A stretch of 64,000 nt of DNA from Bifidobacterium sp. ESL0784. Lineage in GTDB: Bacteria; Actinomycetota; Actinomycetes; Actinomycetales; Bifidobacteriaceae. The position numbers and the translations under genes were made by a program. The notes under the pieces are model-generated. The model saw only the letters and a list, made by a program, of their open reading frames with translations. It ran no database searches and had not been told where the DNA came from. Positions 28,092 to 36,684 of the stretch are shown piece after piece; position 1 is the stretch's first letter; each line of letters starts with the position of its first letter. The stretch spans positions 1 to 64,000 of the forward strand of contig NZ_JAQTHV010000003.1 of assembly GCF_029433295.1 (NCBI RefSeq), in the 5' to 3' direction.

Positions 28092-29216
28092 TCAGCCAAG
28101 ATGCGAGAGTGTAACCGCCACATCGCAGTGTTGGAAATTCTTCAGATCGACATAACCGGTCGATGCCATCGCGCGGCGCAACGCACCGATGAAGTTGACC
28201 GTCCCATCGGCGTTGTGGCTGGGCCCGAAAAGAATCTGCTGCAAAGGAGCGACCGTACCGACTTTCGTGCGCTTTCCACGAGGAAGCGAGGAATGACGGG
28301 CCTCGGCACCCCAATGCGTACCCTTACCCGGCGCCTCATCAGCACGAGCGAGGGGCGCGCCAAGCATCACTGCGTCCGCACCCATGGCCAGGGCCTTGAC
28401 GAACGAGCCTGATGTGCCCATGCCGCCGTCGGCGATGATCTGCACATAACGACCACCGGATTCGTCCATATAGTCACGACGGGCTTCTGCGACATCGGCA
28501 ATCGCCGTGGCCAGCGGGGCATGGACGCCGATGGTGGTGCATGTGGCGGAAACCGCTCCGCCGCCGAAACCGACAAGCACGCCGGCGGCACCGGTACGCA
28601 TGAGATGAAGGGCGGCTGTATAGCTGGCCGCTCCCCCGACAATGACGGGAACATCAAGGTCATAGATGAATTTCTTCAAGTTCAACGGTTCATGGCTTTG
28701 CGAAACATGCTCGGCCGAAACCGCCGTACCACGGATGACGAAGAGATCGACTCCCGCATCGATGACGGTCGAATAGAACTCCTGCGTAAGCTGAGGCGAA
28801 AGCGCACCCGCAACAGTGACACCCGCGTCACGGATCTCATGCAGTCGTCTAGTAATCAGTTCCGGTTTGATCGGTTCCGCGTATATCTCCTGCAGACGAG
28901 CCGTAGCGGTGTCTTCGTCAAGCTCGCCGATCTCATCAAGCAGCGGCTGAGGATCCTCATAACGTGTCCACAGGCCCTCAAGATCGAGCACACCGAGGGC
29001 ACCAAGTTTGCCCATGGCAATCGCCGTGGCGGGGCTGGTCACGGAATCCATGGGAGCGGAAAGCACCGGGACGTCGAACTGGTAGGCATCAATCTGCCAG
29101 GCCGTCGATACGTCCTTCGGATCACGTGTCCTGCGAGAAGGAACAATTGCGATATCATCCAATGAATAGGCCAGACGGCCTTTCTTACCCAAACCGATTT
29201 CAATTTCCTGAGTCAT
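28092..29216 (-). CDS. guaB3: GuaB3-family IMP dehydrogenase-related protein
   Basis: This TIM-barrel nucleotide enzyme relative is about 374 residues and lacks the CBS pair found in true IMP dehydrogenase. The flap/loop Cys motif is kept as SATCTTIGV near residue 223, and the phosphate-binding loop ADGGMGTSGSFVKALAMGADA follows in register. It matches the actinobacterial GuaB3 group, where mycobacteria carry it besides the genuine guaB2. A purine-nucleotide reductase role has been proposed for some members; the reaction here is unknown. I start at the ATG at 29216, which gives the family length; the longer frame adds 15 residues. TAATCT lies 7 bases before this ATG. Confidence 0.85.
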   Translation of the reverse strand: MTQEIEIGLGKKGRLAYSLDDIAIVPSRRTRDPKDVSTAWQIDAYQFDVPVLSAPMDSVTSPATAIAMGKLGALGVLDLEGLWTRYEDPQPLLDEIGELDEDTATARLQEIYAEPIKPELITRRLHEIRDAGVTVAGALSPQLTQEFYSTVIDAGVDLFVIRGTAVSAEHVSQSHEPLNLKKFIYDLDVPVIVGGAASYTAALHLMRTGAAGVLVGFGGGAVSATCTTIGVHAPLATAIADVAEARRDYMDESGGRYVQIIADGGMGTSGSFVKALAMGADAVMLGAPLARADEAPGKGTHWGAEARHSSLPRGKRTKVGTVAPLQQILFGPSHNADGTVNFIGALRRAMASTGYVDLKNFQHCDVAVTLSHLG

Positions 29217-29363
29217 GATTTCAAGATTACTGCCCATACGTGACGAGCGAATGTGCTCCAAAAGCGTGCCGAACAGGCATCTCGCCAGTCAATCAAAGCA
29301 ACACCAATGACATATTTTGGCGTGATAATGGTCAATAATCATATTGACAAAGAAAGGGCAAGC

Positions 29364-30587
29364 ATGGAAAAAATCAAGGTCAAAGGGACCATCGCCGAAC
29401 TCGATGGCGACGAGATGACCAGAGTGATCTGGAAAGACATCAAGAACCGTCTTATCCTGCCCTATCTCGACGTCAATCTTGATTATTACGACCTCGGCAT
29501 CGAAAACCGCGACGCCACCGACGATCAGGTCACCATTGACGCGGCCAACGCCATCAAGAAACACCATGTGGGCGTCAAATGCGCCACCATCACGCCCGAC
29601 GAAGCTCGTGTCAAGGAATTCAACCTGAAAAAGATGTGGAAATCGCCGAACGGCACCATCCGCAACATTCTCGGCGGTACGATCTTCCGTGAACCCATCG
29701 TCATCTCCAACATTCCTCGGCTGGTTCCCGGATGGAAGAAACCGATTGTGGTCGCCAGGCACGCTTTCGGCGACCAGTACAAAGCCACCGATTTCAAGGT
29801 CGGCAAGCCGGGACGACTGACCGTCACCTTCACCCCTGCCGATGGCAGCGAGCCCATCGAACATGTCGTTTACGACTACCCCGGTGCCGGCGTGGCCCAA
29901 GTACAATACAATCTTGACGATTCCATCCGCGGCTTCGCCCGGGCCTGTTTCAACTACGGGCTCATGCGGCACTATCCGGTCTATCTTTCCACCAAAAACA
30001 CGATTCTCAAGGCTTACGACGGTGAATTCAAGGACATTTTCGCCGAAGTCTACGAAACCGAATACAAAGACCGTTTTGAAAAAGAAGGACTCACTTACGA
30101 GCACCGTCTGATCGACGATATGGTGGCCAGTACGATGAAGTGGCACGGCGGCTATATCTGGGCCTGCAAGAACTATGACGGCGATGTGCAGTCCGACTCC
30201 GTGGCACAGGGATTCGGCTCGTTGGGGCTGATGACCTCGGTGCTGATGACACCCGACGGGCAGACGGTTGAAGCAGAGGCCGCGCACGGCACCGTGACAC
30301 GCCACTATCGACGCTGGCTTAAGGGCGAGAAGACCTCGACCAACCCGATCGCCTCGATTTACGCGTGGACCGGCGGACTCAAGCAGCGTGCCAAACTCGA
30401 CGAGACGCCAGAAGTCCAGCGTTTTGCCGAAACCCTGGAACGGGTTATCATCAGAACCGTGGAAAGCGGAAAGATGACGAAGGATCTGGCCATGCTTATC
30501 GGCCCGGACCAGCCTTGGCTCGATACGGAGGGCTTCATGGATGCCCTGGACGAGGGTCTGAACAAGGAATTGGGCCAATCACGTTAA
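29364..30587 (+). CDS. icd: NADP-dependent isocitrate dehydrogenase
   Basis: Oxidises isocitrate to 2-oxoglutarate, in bifidobacteria mainly to supply glutamate since the cycle is incomplete. It is the homodimeric eukaryote-like type of about 407 residues. Signatures: [14 protein letters not shown] with the substrate Asp, [16 protein letters not shown] near residue 97, and [10 protein letters not shown] near 310. I choose the ATG at 29364, preceded by GAAAGGG at 5 bases; the frame upstream of it is not conserved. It is divergent from guaB3. Confidence 0.96.
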   Translation: MEKIKVKGTIAELDGDEMTRVIWKDIKNRLILPYLDVNLDYYDLGIENRDATDDQVTIDAANAIKKHHVGVKCATITPDEARVKEFNLKKMWKSPNGTIRNILGGTIFREPIVISNIPRLVPGWKKPIVVARHAFGDQYKATDFKVGKPGRLTVTFTPADGSEPIEHVVYDYPGAGVAQVQYNLDDSIRGFARACFNYGLMRHYPVYLSTKNTILKAYDGEFKDIFAEVYETEYKDRFEKEGLTYEHRLIDDMVASTMKWHGGYIWACKNYDGDVQSDSVAQGFGSLGLMTSVLMTPDGQTVEAEAAHGTVTRHYRRWLKGEKTSTNPIASIYAWTGGLKQRAKLDETPEVQRFAETLERVIIRTVESGKMTKDLAMLIGPDQPWLDTEGFMDALDEGLNKELGQSR

Positions 30588-30711
30588 GTCAAAGGCTTCA
30601 TTCAGTGCCGTCGCATATCGTCCTGATTATCCATGCGATGCCACTTTCATATTGGCCTCAGACTATTATCGATTTTGGTTAATTCGAAGTACATATAAAG
30701 AAGGATGACTT

Positions 30712-32346
30712 ATGACGACGCGCGGCAAGCACCCCTTGGCACGTTTTCTGGCTTTTGCCACAGCTCTGGTTCTTACGACGGCATCGGCCGCTTGTGGCAA
30801 CGGGGGTCAGGATACGGAGACCACCTCTATTGACACCGACAAGGTGTCGGCGAGCTCTGCGGTATCTAAAAGCAACGTCGTGATTTTCACCCCATCCGAC
30901 GGCATTTCCATTTCTTCGCACACTCCGCTGAACAAATGGGCCAAGTTCGTCCCCGCCATCACGAAATCGTTGACCGATTCAGGCTTTCAGTCCAAAAATA
31001 TCAAGGTGAAGACAGACGGCAATCTCACCAAGCAGAGTGATGATGTTCAGGACTACTTGGTCAACCAACTTTCCACGGCTTCCAGTGATGTCAACCATCA
31101 CACCACGCTGATTGTCGCCCCTGCAATTTCCGGGAACAAGGGCAATGAGCAATACGGTGATTACGTTACGAATCCGGACGATGCGCCGGCATACGACACC
31201 GAAAAGCCGTCGAATGCAACCAATACCGCCGCCAACGGAGACACCGGTTCCAAGTCCTCTTCCTCGGCAGACAAAACGACGCAAGCACAAAACGAAGACA
31301 ACAAGGACAAGACCGACAAAAACGACGAGGCCACGGCCAGCAAACGCCTGGCGAAAACTCTGAAGCTGGCCAAAAAAGCTGGAGCCCATACCATCATTCT
31401 CGCCAATCCGCTGGCCGGATTCACCCCTGACCTTTTTGTGAGCATGTCGACCCCGCGTCAGATTGGTGCATTGCAAGCCCAGCAGCTGGTCTCGAAACTT
31501 GCCTTGGAAAAAACAACCAAGATGCATCCCAAGTCGGTCGAGGTCATGATTCCTGTCGGAGAAGAGGAAGATTCGACCACCGCTACGACCGACGCCTTCG
31601 CACAGGAAGCCTTTGCGGGAATATGGGATGTATTGCAGCCCTATTTCAAGGACGGCCGAGCCGTCAGCCCGTCAAAGAAGCTCACTTCAACCACAACCAG
31701 CAAGGACTGGGAATCCGTCTGTTTCAAGGCCACCAAAACGGCAGAGGTAAAGAACGAACTGGATGCCAGACTTACCGACTCATCCAAGGGCAGCAAGCCG
31801 CTCCACATCGACGGCATCCTCACCATGAACGATTTCGTTTCGTCGGCGGTGGTCGATGAACTGACCAGCCTCAAATATACTGGCACTGCCGCAGATATCA
31901 ATCCCGAGATCGAGGTGTCCGGTATCGTCGGGACGTTGACTGGCAAACACAATCTCGATAAGATCGCACCCCCGAAGCCGAAGGACAGCAAGGAAAACGG
32001 CACCGAAGACGAAACGCAATCACAATCTGGCAGTGAAGGTGATATGGCTTGGCCGATTATCACCGGTTATGGCGCCTATGCCGATATGATGCCTGACGTG
32101 GTCAACGGCAAGCAATGGATGACAGGTATGGAAAATATCCAAAAACTGTCAGGAGACATCGCCGGCGCGACAACAACGATCGAGGCGGGGAAGAACGTCA
32201 CGGAACTTTCCTATGTCAAGACGACAACAATCAACGGCACAAAGATGGACACTATTCACGAGAAGCCGATGGCCATCAGTGCAGGCAACCTCAAGCATCT
32301 GCTGATCGAACCCGGATACATTTCACTGGCGGATGCAGGATTGTAG
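30712..32346 (+). CDS. Lipoprotein resembling a sugar-binding protein
   Basis: The protein has a signal peptide with lipobox ASAAC; Cys28 is the lipid site. The mature part looks like a two-lobe periplasmic-binding fold: ANPLAGFTPDLFVSM, then HIDGILTMNDFVSSAVVDEL, where the usual sugar-binding proteins have similar lobe contacts. A low-complexity insert of about 50 residues rich in Ser, Thr, Asn and Asp (about 165-215) splits the first lobe. No transporter permease or ATPase lies nearby, so any import role is unproven. AAGGATG lies before the ATG. The gene ends at a very long hairpin. Confidence 0.75.
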   Translation: MTTRGKHPLARFLAFATALVLTTASAACGNGGQDTETTSIDTDKVSASSAVSKSNVVIFTPSDGISISSHTPLNKWAKFVPAITKSLTDSGFQSKNIKVKTDGNLTKQSDDVQDYLVNQLSTASSDVNHHTTLIVAPAISGNKGNEQYGDYVTNPDDAPAYDTEKPSNATNTAANGDTGSKSSSSADKTTQAQNEDNKDKTDKNDEATASKRLAKTLKLAKKAGAHTIILANPLAGFTPDLFVSMSTPRQIGALQAQQLVSKLALEKTTKMHPKSVEVMIPVGEEEDSTTATTDAFAQEAFAGIWDVLQPYFKDGRAVSPSKKLTSTTTSKDWESVCFKATKTAEVKNELDARLTDSSKGSKPLHIDGILTMNDFVSSAVVDELTSLKYTGTAADINPEIEVSGIVGTLTGKHNLDKIAPPKPKDSKENGTEDETQSQSGSEGDMAWPIITGYGAYADMMPDVVNGKQWMTGMENIQKLSGDIAGATTTIEAGKNVTELSYVKTTTINGTKMDTIHEKPMAISAGNLKHLLIEPGYISLADAGL

Positions 32347-32381
32347 TGGGGATTGATTGCCGCCCCTCGGATTTCCGGCTC

Positions 32382-32434
32382 ATAAGGTGACGAGAAGAAC
32401 ATTCCCTAGCGAAATGTTCTTCTCGTCACCTTAT
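32382..32434 (+). terminator. 22-bp perfect hairpin, shared terminator of convergent genes
   Basis: A perfect 22-bp inverted repeat (32382-32403 and 32413-32434) has a 9-base loop and a T-rich right flank. It lies between the lipoprotein gene and the M23 peptidase gene, which converge, and probably ends both transcripts. The stem is unusually long and fully paired. Confidence 0.8.
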
Positions 32435-32507
32435 CTCTTTTGAACATGGACTTCTGGATTCATGAGAAACAGACCTTCATTCCATTCGAATAAGCCGAAT
32501 CGCCCCA

Positions 32508-33239
32508 TTACGAGACAACAGGCTTGAGCACTATTTTCCTTCTTGCCGCCAATTGCTGAGGGTCACGATATTCCTTCCTGCTTTTTCTTACTCCCCAATG
32601 CACGCAGATTCCGGTGCAATGATCCGAAACACCTTTGACGGTACCGATCGGCAGTCCTTTGACCACCGGTGTCCCTATCGGCAGAAGCGTCTGCGCCGGT
32701 TCAAGAGTCAAGGTGAGGTTTTTGTGACGGATGCTCACCACCGATTTCCCCGCAACGATGCCGGCAAAACTGATGAAACCGCTTGCCGGGGCAAACAAGG
32801 GCGTGTTCTCCACCGCCGCGATATCGACCCCGCGATGCCCGGGACTCCAAACCTGTTTGGGAGCCTTGAACTTTCTAATGACTACATGTGGCAATACAGG
32901 CCATCCCATATCGGCTTTGCACCCTTTCCCGTCATGGATCGGAGGGTCCACAGAGCCGATCGGTTCGATGAATCCCAACGAATATCGACCTGCAGAAGGA
33001 GTGGACGTATAAGTTTGATTATTTTCCAAAGCTGAATATGCCGTCTCCTCGATATCGTCGCTCGGCAAGGCCAAGGCTTCATGCCCTCCCGTTGCGAAAC
33101 CTATCAGCAATACAGCAAAAACCACAAGAATCGTGATCAGACGCGAAACCAAATCGATCATCCTTTGCCGGCACTGTTCCCTTTCAGCTCTCAGTCGCGC
33201 CCATTTAAGCCGCTGCCTTCCTCTATCTTCCGTTCTCAC
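32508..33239 (-). CDS. M23-family peptidase domain protein
   Basis: This is a LytM-like domain protein of 243 residues. A basic cytoplasmic N-terminus (27 residues) is followed by a membrane helix (about 28-50), then the M23 domain from about 110. The zinc ligands H135 and D139 are in GHRGVDI and H214 in CVHWGV. The position of the first His of the usual H-x-H pair holds Cys212. This Cys form is also seen in other actinobacterial members, so activity is uncertain. The start codon is GTG with GGGGAGG 7 bases upstream. A cell-wall role is inferred. Confidence 0.85.
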   Translation of the reverse strand: MRTEDRGRQRLKWARLRAEREQCRQRMIDLVSRLITILVVFAVLLIGFATGGHEALALPSDDIEETAYSALENNQTYTSTPSAGRYSLGFIEPIGSVDPPIHDGKGCKADMGWPVLPHVVIRKFKAPKQVWSPGHRGVDIAAVENTPLFAPASGFISFAGIVAGKSVVSIRHKNLTLTLEPAQTLLPIGTPVVKGLPIGTVKGVSDHCTGICVHWGVRKSRKEYRDPQQLAARRKIVLKPVVS

Positions 33240-33335
33240 TGCTGTGCCTCCCCTCGCTGTAACTATCCGGCATCCATGTTTCCGCCTCTTCCACTATGCC
33301 TCGTAACCTTCAAATAGCACATTGAAAATAGGAGG

Positions 33336-33381
33336 TGTGGTCGAATGACCCCGGTTACCCACAACGCCCGGGCGTGTCACA
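33336..33381 (+). promoter_or_regulatory. Conserved 46-bp element upstream of tag (copy A)
   Basis: The sequence begins TGTGGTCGAATGA, continues to CCACA 10 bases later and ends in GGCGTGTCACA. The same pattern recurs at 43991-44034 upstream of comEA: 32 of 39 compared positions agree, outside a 5-7-base spacer. It lies 80 bases upstream of tag. Both copies are intergenic. Confidence 0.55.
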
Positions 33382-33428
33382 AAAGTTATGCACCAGATAT
33401 GCACAGGTTCCGAGGCTCGAGAGTATAA
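33345..33428 (+). CDS. Possible 27-codon leader ORF upstream of tag
   Basis: A 27-codon frame starts with ATG at 33345, preceded by AGGAGG at 9 bases, with AGGAGGTG perfectly matching the 16S rRNA tail. It ends 32 bases before tag, whose own ribosome binding site is weak. Against it, the ATG lies inside the repeated element that also occurs near comEA, where the ribosome binding site is missing. It may be a leader peptide controlling tag or may be chance. Confidence 0.3.
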   Translation: MTPVTHNARACHKSYAPDMHRFRGSRV

Positions 33429-33460
33429 AAGACATAAGTGCAAAAAAGAAAGCCTAAGTT

Positions 33461-34096
33461 ATGAGTGCAAAAAGAAAGCCATCAGAGGCCAGTTCTCAAA
33501 ACGCAACGAATCAGTCGAAGGTCCAGCCCGATGGCCTGCGGCGTTGCTGGCCACAATCGTATCTGGCCCTGAGCCATGACATGCTGGTCTACCACGACAC
33601 CGAATGGGGTACGCCTTGCTATGATTCGCAGGCCCTGTTCGAACGGCTTGCGCTTGAGGCCATGCAGGCTGGCCTCTCGTGGAACACCGTCATCAATAAG
33701 CGCAAGGCGATTGATGCTGCCTTCCACGATTTCGATATCGAACGTGTCGCGCAAATGACCGACGAAATACCCGAACTTATGGATAACAAAGCCATCATTC
33801 GTAACAGACGGAAAATCGAAGCTACCATTCACAATGCGCAAGTCGCACTTGATCTGGATATGCCGTTTGCCGATTATATCTGGAGTTTCGCCCCTGACGG
33901 GCCATGCGCGCACAGGCCGAAAAGCCGGGAGGAGGTTCCTGCCGTAACCCAGGAATCAGTCGATATGAGCAAGGCCATGAAAAAAGCCGGATTCAAATTC
34001 ATCGGACCGACCACCATGTATGCCTATATGCAGTCAATGGGCATCGTCAACGACCATTTGCAGGGTTGCTTCAGATGCCCTGCAAGGGGTAACTGA
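33461..34096 (+). CDS. tag: DNA-3-methyladenine glycosylase I
   Basis: Tag removes 3-methyladenine from alkylated DNA. The zinc site is complete: C29 in RRCWPQS, H45 in VYHDTEWG, H199 and C203 in NDHLQGC. The catalytic and base-binding parts EAMQAGLSW and GFKFIGPTTMYAYMQ are present. A further Cys (206) follows the zinc pair. The first 20 residues are polar and variable. The upstream region carries a TATAAA-like sequence at 33424 and the repeated element. It converges with the acyltransferase gene. Confidence 0.93.
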   Translation: MSAKRKPSEASSQNATNQSKVQPDGLRRCWPQSYLALSHDMLVYHDTEWGTPCYDSQALFERLALEAMQAGLSWNTVINKRKAIDAAFHDFDIERVAQMTDEIPELMDNKAIIRNRRKIEATIHNAQVALDLDMPFADYIWSFAPDGPCAHRPKSREEVPAVTQESVDMSKAMKKAGFKFIGPTTMYAYMQSMGIVNDHLQGCFRCPARGN

Positions 34097-34268
34097 TTCG
34101 ATAGACGCGTTAATTTCCCGGCGAACTTTTCATAAAAACACTTCCCTGGAAACATCCGAGGGATTGTACTGCTCCAAAATCGAAAATGGCTCTTCTGATA
34201 AGAGATCTTTGGGCATGGTTATCGAAACCGTCTATCGCGACGATCGAGAAACAAAACGTGTCAGTGGA

Positions 34269-36248
34269 TCATTGCCCACACAAGCCCTGTCGCAGCATGA
34301 TGCCGTAAGCCTCACGGCCGCCGTTCTCCCCCGGTGTCAAATGGGTGCCGTCATCATAGAAATATTCCGGATGAGCGTTGCTGACGGAGTACCAATCCAG
34401 CAAACCGACGTTCTTGTGTTTGGCGGCCACCGAACGCAGAATCTGGTTGTTCGAATCCTGCCAGGAATCCGGCGAACGGACGGTCGTGAGATACAACGGC
34501 TCGTCGCCCACGGATGCGATCAGATCCTCGACCTGCTGCTCGTCGACGATCCGGTCGTTGGTTCCGAGCGCCATGACGACAACGCGTCCCGCCTCGCCTT
34601 GGGCCTGATGCTGATGATAGAGGTCGGAACCGGTTGCGAAATGGCGACCGACCATATTGTCCTGAATACTGGCCGGGATGTGCTGCTGGACGAAATCGTG
34701 CGCACCCATCTCCACGGAATCACTGATAATCAAAGGATTTGCACTGCATGAACCTGTCGTGGCATCATACGTCCAGCCTTTGGTATCGAGATTCTTCGGC
34801 ACTTTGGCGGCCACCGGAACCAGACGCGGGGGCAGATCAAGCGACGGCTTGGGCACCGCTGACCGGCGCAATGTCAACAGATCACGCCTGATTGGAGTGG
34901 CTATGCCAAGGCTGCGCTCAACCGAAAGATATTCGCGACGCAGGGAAGCCGAACGCCGAGTGGCGATCTGGTTGAAATCGACAGGAAGCGCAGTACACAG
35001 CACAACGGCCACCACACCGCAGAGGGCGAGGAGCTTGGTGACCAGACGCATTTCACGGAACGGCGCTTTTCCTTCCGGCACGACCTTTCGCACCGCCTCG
35101 ACCATCTGATAGAAGGCTTCGCAGACGCCCCATAGCACCAAGAATTGGATGATCCATTCCCACCAACGCAGCGGCTGCGTGCGAATAGCCGGGTTCATGA
35201 ATTCAAGCAATGGATAATGGACCAGATAGATAGAGAAGGAACGCGACCCGATATAGCGCAATACCCTTGAACCCAACAGCGAACGGCAGAGATTTCCCGG
35301 AAGCAGAACGATGGCCAGAAGCATGGCAACGATAAGAGCCACCACTTGCAGACCACCACGGTAGAGCATCGCATCATTACCGGTGCAAACGCTATACAGG
35401 ACGACCAGCGCGGTGAGGAGGCAAAATCCGGCGGCGGCGAGCAGCAGATTCACCGGACTTGACCAATTTCCGGTATTCGTCGATTTTTCTTTTTCTTGCT
35501 TTTCGTCTTTTCCGCCGTGTTTCGTTTTTGCCCATTCAGCCACGAACGCCAGCAAGGCGCCGACCATCAGTTCGGAAAAGCGCGTGTCAAGTCCGTAATA
35601 GACACGGGACACATCGGCTCCCGGCACGTAGAGAACAACCATCAGAGCGGTGGAAATGACGGCAATCAGAAGGGTAAGGGAGAACCTGGTCCGCAACCTC
35701 AGGTTGAGCCGATGCATCAGCCACAGCAGGGAGACCCAGACCAGATAGAACTGCATGGTCACCGCGAGGAACCACAGATGCGTGAGCGGTGAAGGAAGCC
35801 CAGCCGCAGTGAAATAAGAGACCTTGCGGAAGATATAGACCCAGTTGCTGGCGTACAGCGCACTCGGCAACGCATCAAGGTGCAGCTTCGGCAGCATTCC
35901 CGGAGATAGGAAATAGGCGGCAGGCACGACCAGTGCGATCAGCGAGAGCAACGGGAACGTCAGGCGCTTGATTTTATGCCAAAGATAACTTCCGTAATGA
36001 AAGCCCTGCAGGCTGGCCATCCGCCTTTCCACACTGCTGGTAATCAGAAAACCGGAGATGACAAAGAAGATGGTGACGCCGAGGAATCCGCCGCTCAACA
36101 GCGACGGTCGGACGTGGTAGGCGACTACCCCGATGATGGCCAACGCGCGCAAACCGTCAATGGCGTTGTTCCTGGACGCGCTGGAAAGGTGGGAAGCAAC
36201 GGACGCATCCATTTCAGCCACATTTGGGCTTTTTCCGGTGCGTGGCAC
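34269..36248 (-). CDS. Membrane acyltransferase with C-terminal SGNH-like domain (OafA/YrhL type)
   Basis: Residues 29-400 form a 10-11 helix acyltransferase-3 domain that begins IDGLRALAIIGVVAYHV with the catalytic His and has FFVISGFLIT. The last 160 residues are an extracellular SGNH/GDSL-like domain: the Ser block is LIISDSVEMGAHD (Gly replaced by Ser), and the Asp-His pair is in DDGTHLTPGE. Such proteins O-acetylate peptidoglycan or surface polysaccharide. The start codon is GTG with AGAGG 5 bases upstream. There is no neighbouring glycan cluster, so the substrate cannot be guessed. Confidence 0.88.
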   Translation of the reverse strand: MPRTGKSPNVAEMDASVASHLSSASRNNAIDGLRALAIIGVVAYHVRPSLLSGGFLGVTIFFVISGFLITSSVERRMASLQGFHYGSYLWHKIKRLTFPLLSLIALVVPAAYFLSPGMLPKLHLDALPSALYASNWVYIFRKVSYFTAAGLPSPLTHLWFLAVTMQFYLVWVSLLWLMHRLNLRLRTRFSLTLLIAVISTALMVVLYVPGADVSRVYYGLDTRFSELMVGALLAFVAEWAKTKHGGKDEKQEKEKSTNTGNWSSPVNLLLAAAGFCLLTALVVLYSVCTGNDAMLYRGGLQVVALIVAMLLAIVLLPGNLCRSLLGSRVLRYIGSRSFSIYLVHYPLLEFMNPAIRTQPLRWWEWIIQFLVLWGVCEAFYQMVEAVRKVVPEGKAPFREMRLVTKLLALCGVVAVVLCTALPVDFNQIATRRSASLRREYLSVERSLGIATPIRRDLLTLRRSAVPKPSLDLPPRLVPVAAKVPKNLDTKGWTYDATTGSCSANPLIISDSVEMGAHDFVQQHIPASIQDNMVGRHFATGSDLYHQHQAQGEAGRVVVMALGTNDRIVDEQQVEDLIASVGDEPLYLTTVRSPDSWQDSNNQILRSVAAKHKNVGLLDWYSVSNAHPEYFYDDGTHLTPGENGGREAYGIMLRQGLCGQ

Positions 36249-36449
36249 ATCAACCTCTTTTACGCTTCTTATGAATTCGTGACGATCTCAGCTTGGGTCA
36301 CAAGGCAGTACCCTAACAAAAGGCATAGATGCTGCAAAGGGAATTGACACGCCGCTGTATTCCTGCCCGAACGGAAGCAATATGAGAAAAATCGAGCAAT
36401 GACGACATTGATGCCGAGCGTTGCACCTATGGAATCTGCCACTTACGAA

Positions 36450-36483
36450 AAATTCCCGGAACCTTTTAAGATTCCGGGAATTT
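36450..36483 (-). terminator. Terminator of tRNA-Asn
   Basis: A 12-bp stem, AAATTCCCGGAA with TTCCGGGAATTT, is followed on the minus strand by TTTCG. It lies 8 bases past the tRNA 3' end. Confidence 0.75.
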
Positions 36484-36490
36484 CATTCCG

Positions 36491-36563
36491 CTCCCGCAGC
36501 TGGGCTTGAACCAGCGACATTCTGATTAACAGTCAGACGCTCTGCCAACTGAGCTATGCGGGA
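36491..36563 (-). tRNA. tRNA-Asn (anticodon GTT)
   Basis: The minus strand folds into a full cloverleaf of 73 bases: 7-bp acceptor TCCCGCA with TGCGGGA, D-arm AGCTCAGTTGGCAGAGC, anticodon stem CTGAC...CAG with loop containing GTT, and T-arm with GTTCAAG. CCA is not encoded. The discriminator base is G. Confidence 0.95.
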
Positions 36564-36684
36564 ATGTCCCGTACGGAGCTTGAAGCACCGCACAAGAAAT
36601 ATATTTTATACAAGAATCATCATTGCGCAACCCCAATGGCGTGTCGCCTGAATTTGGCAGGGTGTCGTGATCCCTGTAGACGAC

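Noticed and set aside
29289..30578. 429-codon minus-strand frame opposite icd
   Set aside because: Antisense shadow of icd, whose motifs are unambiguous.
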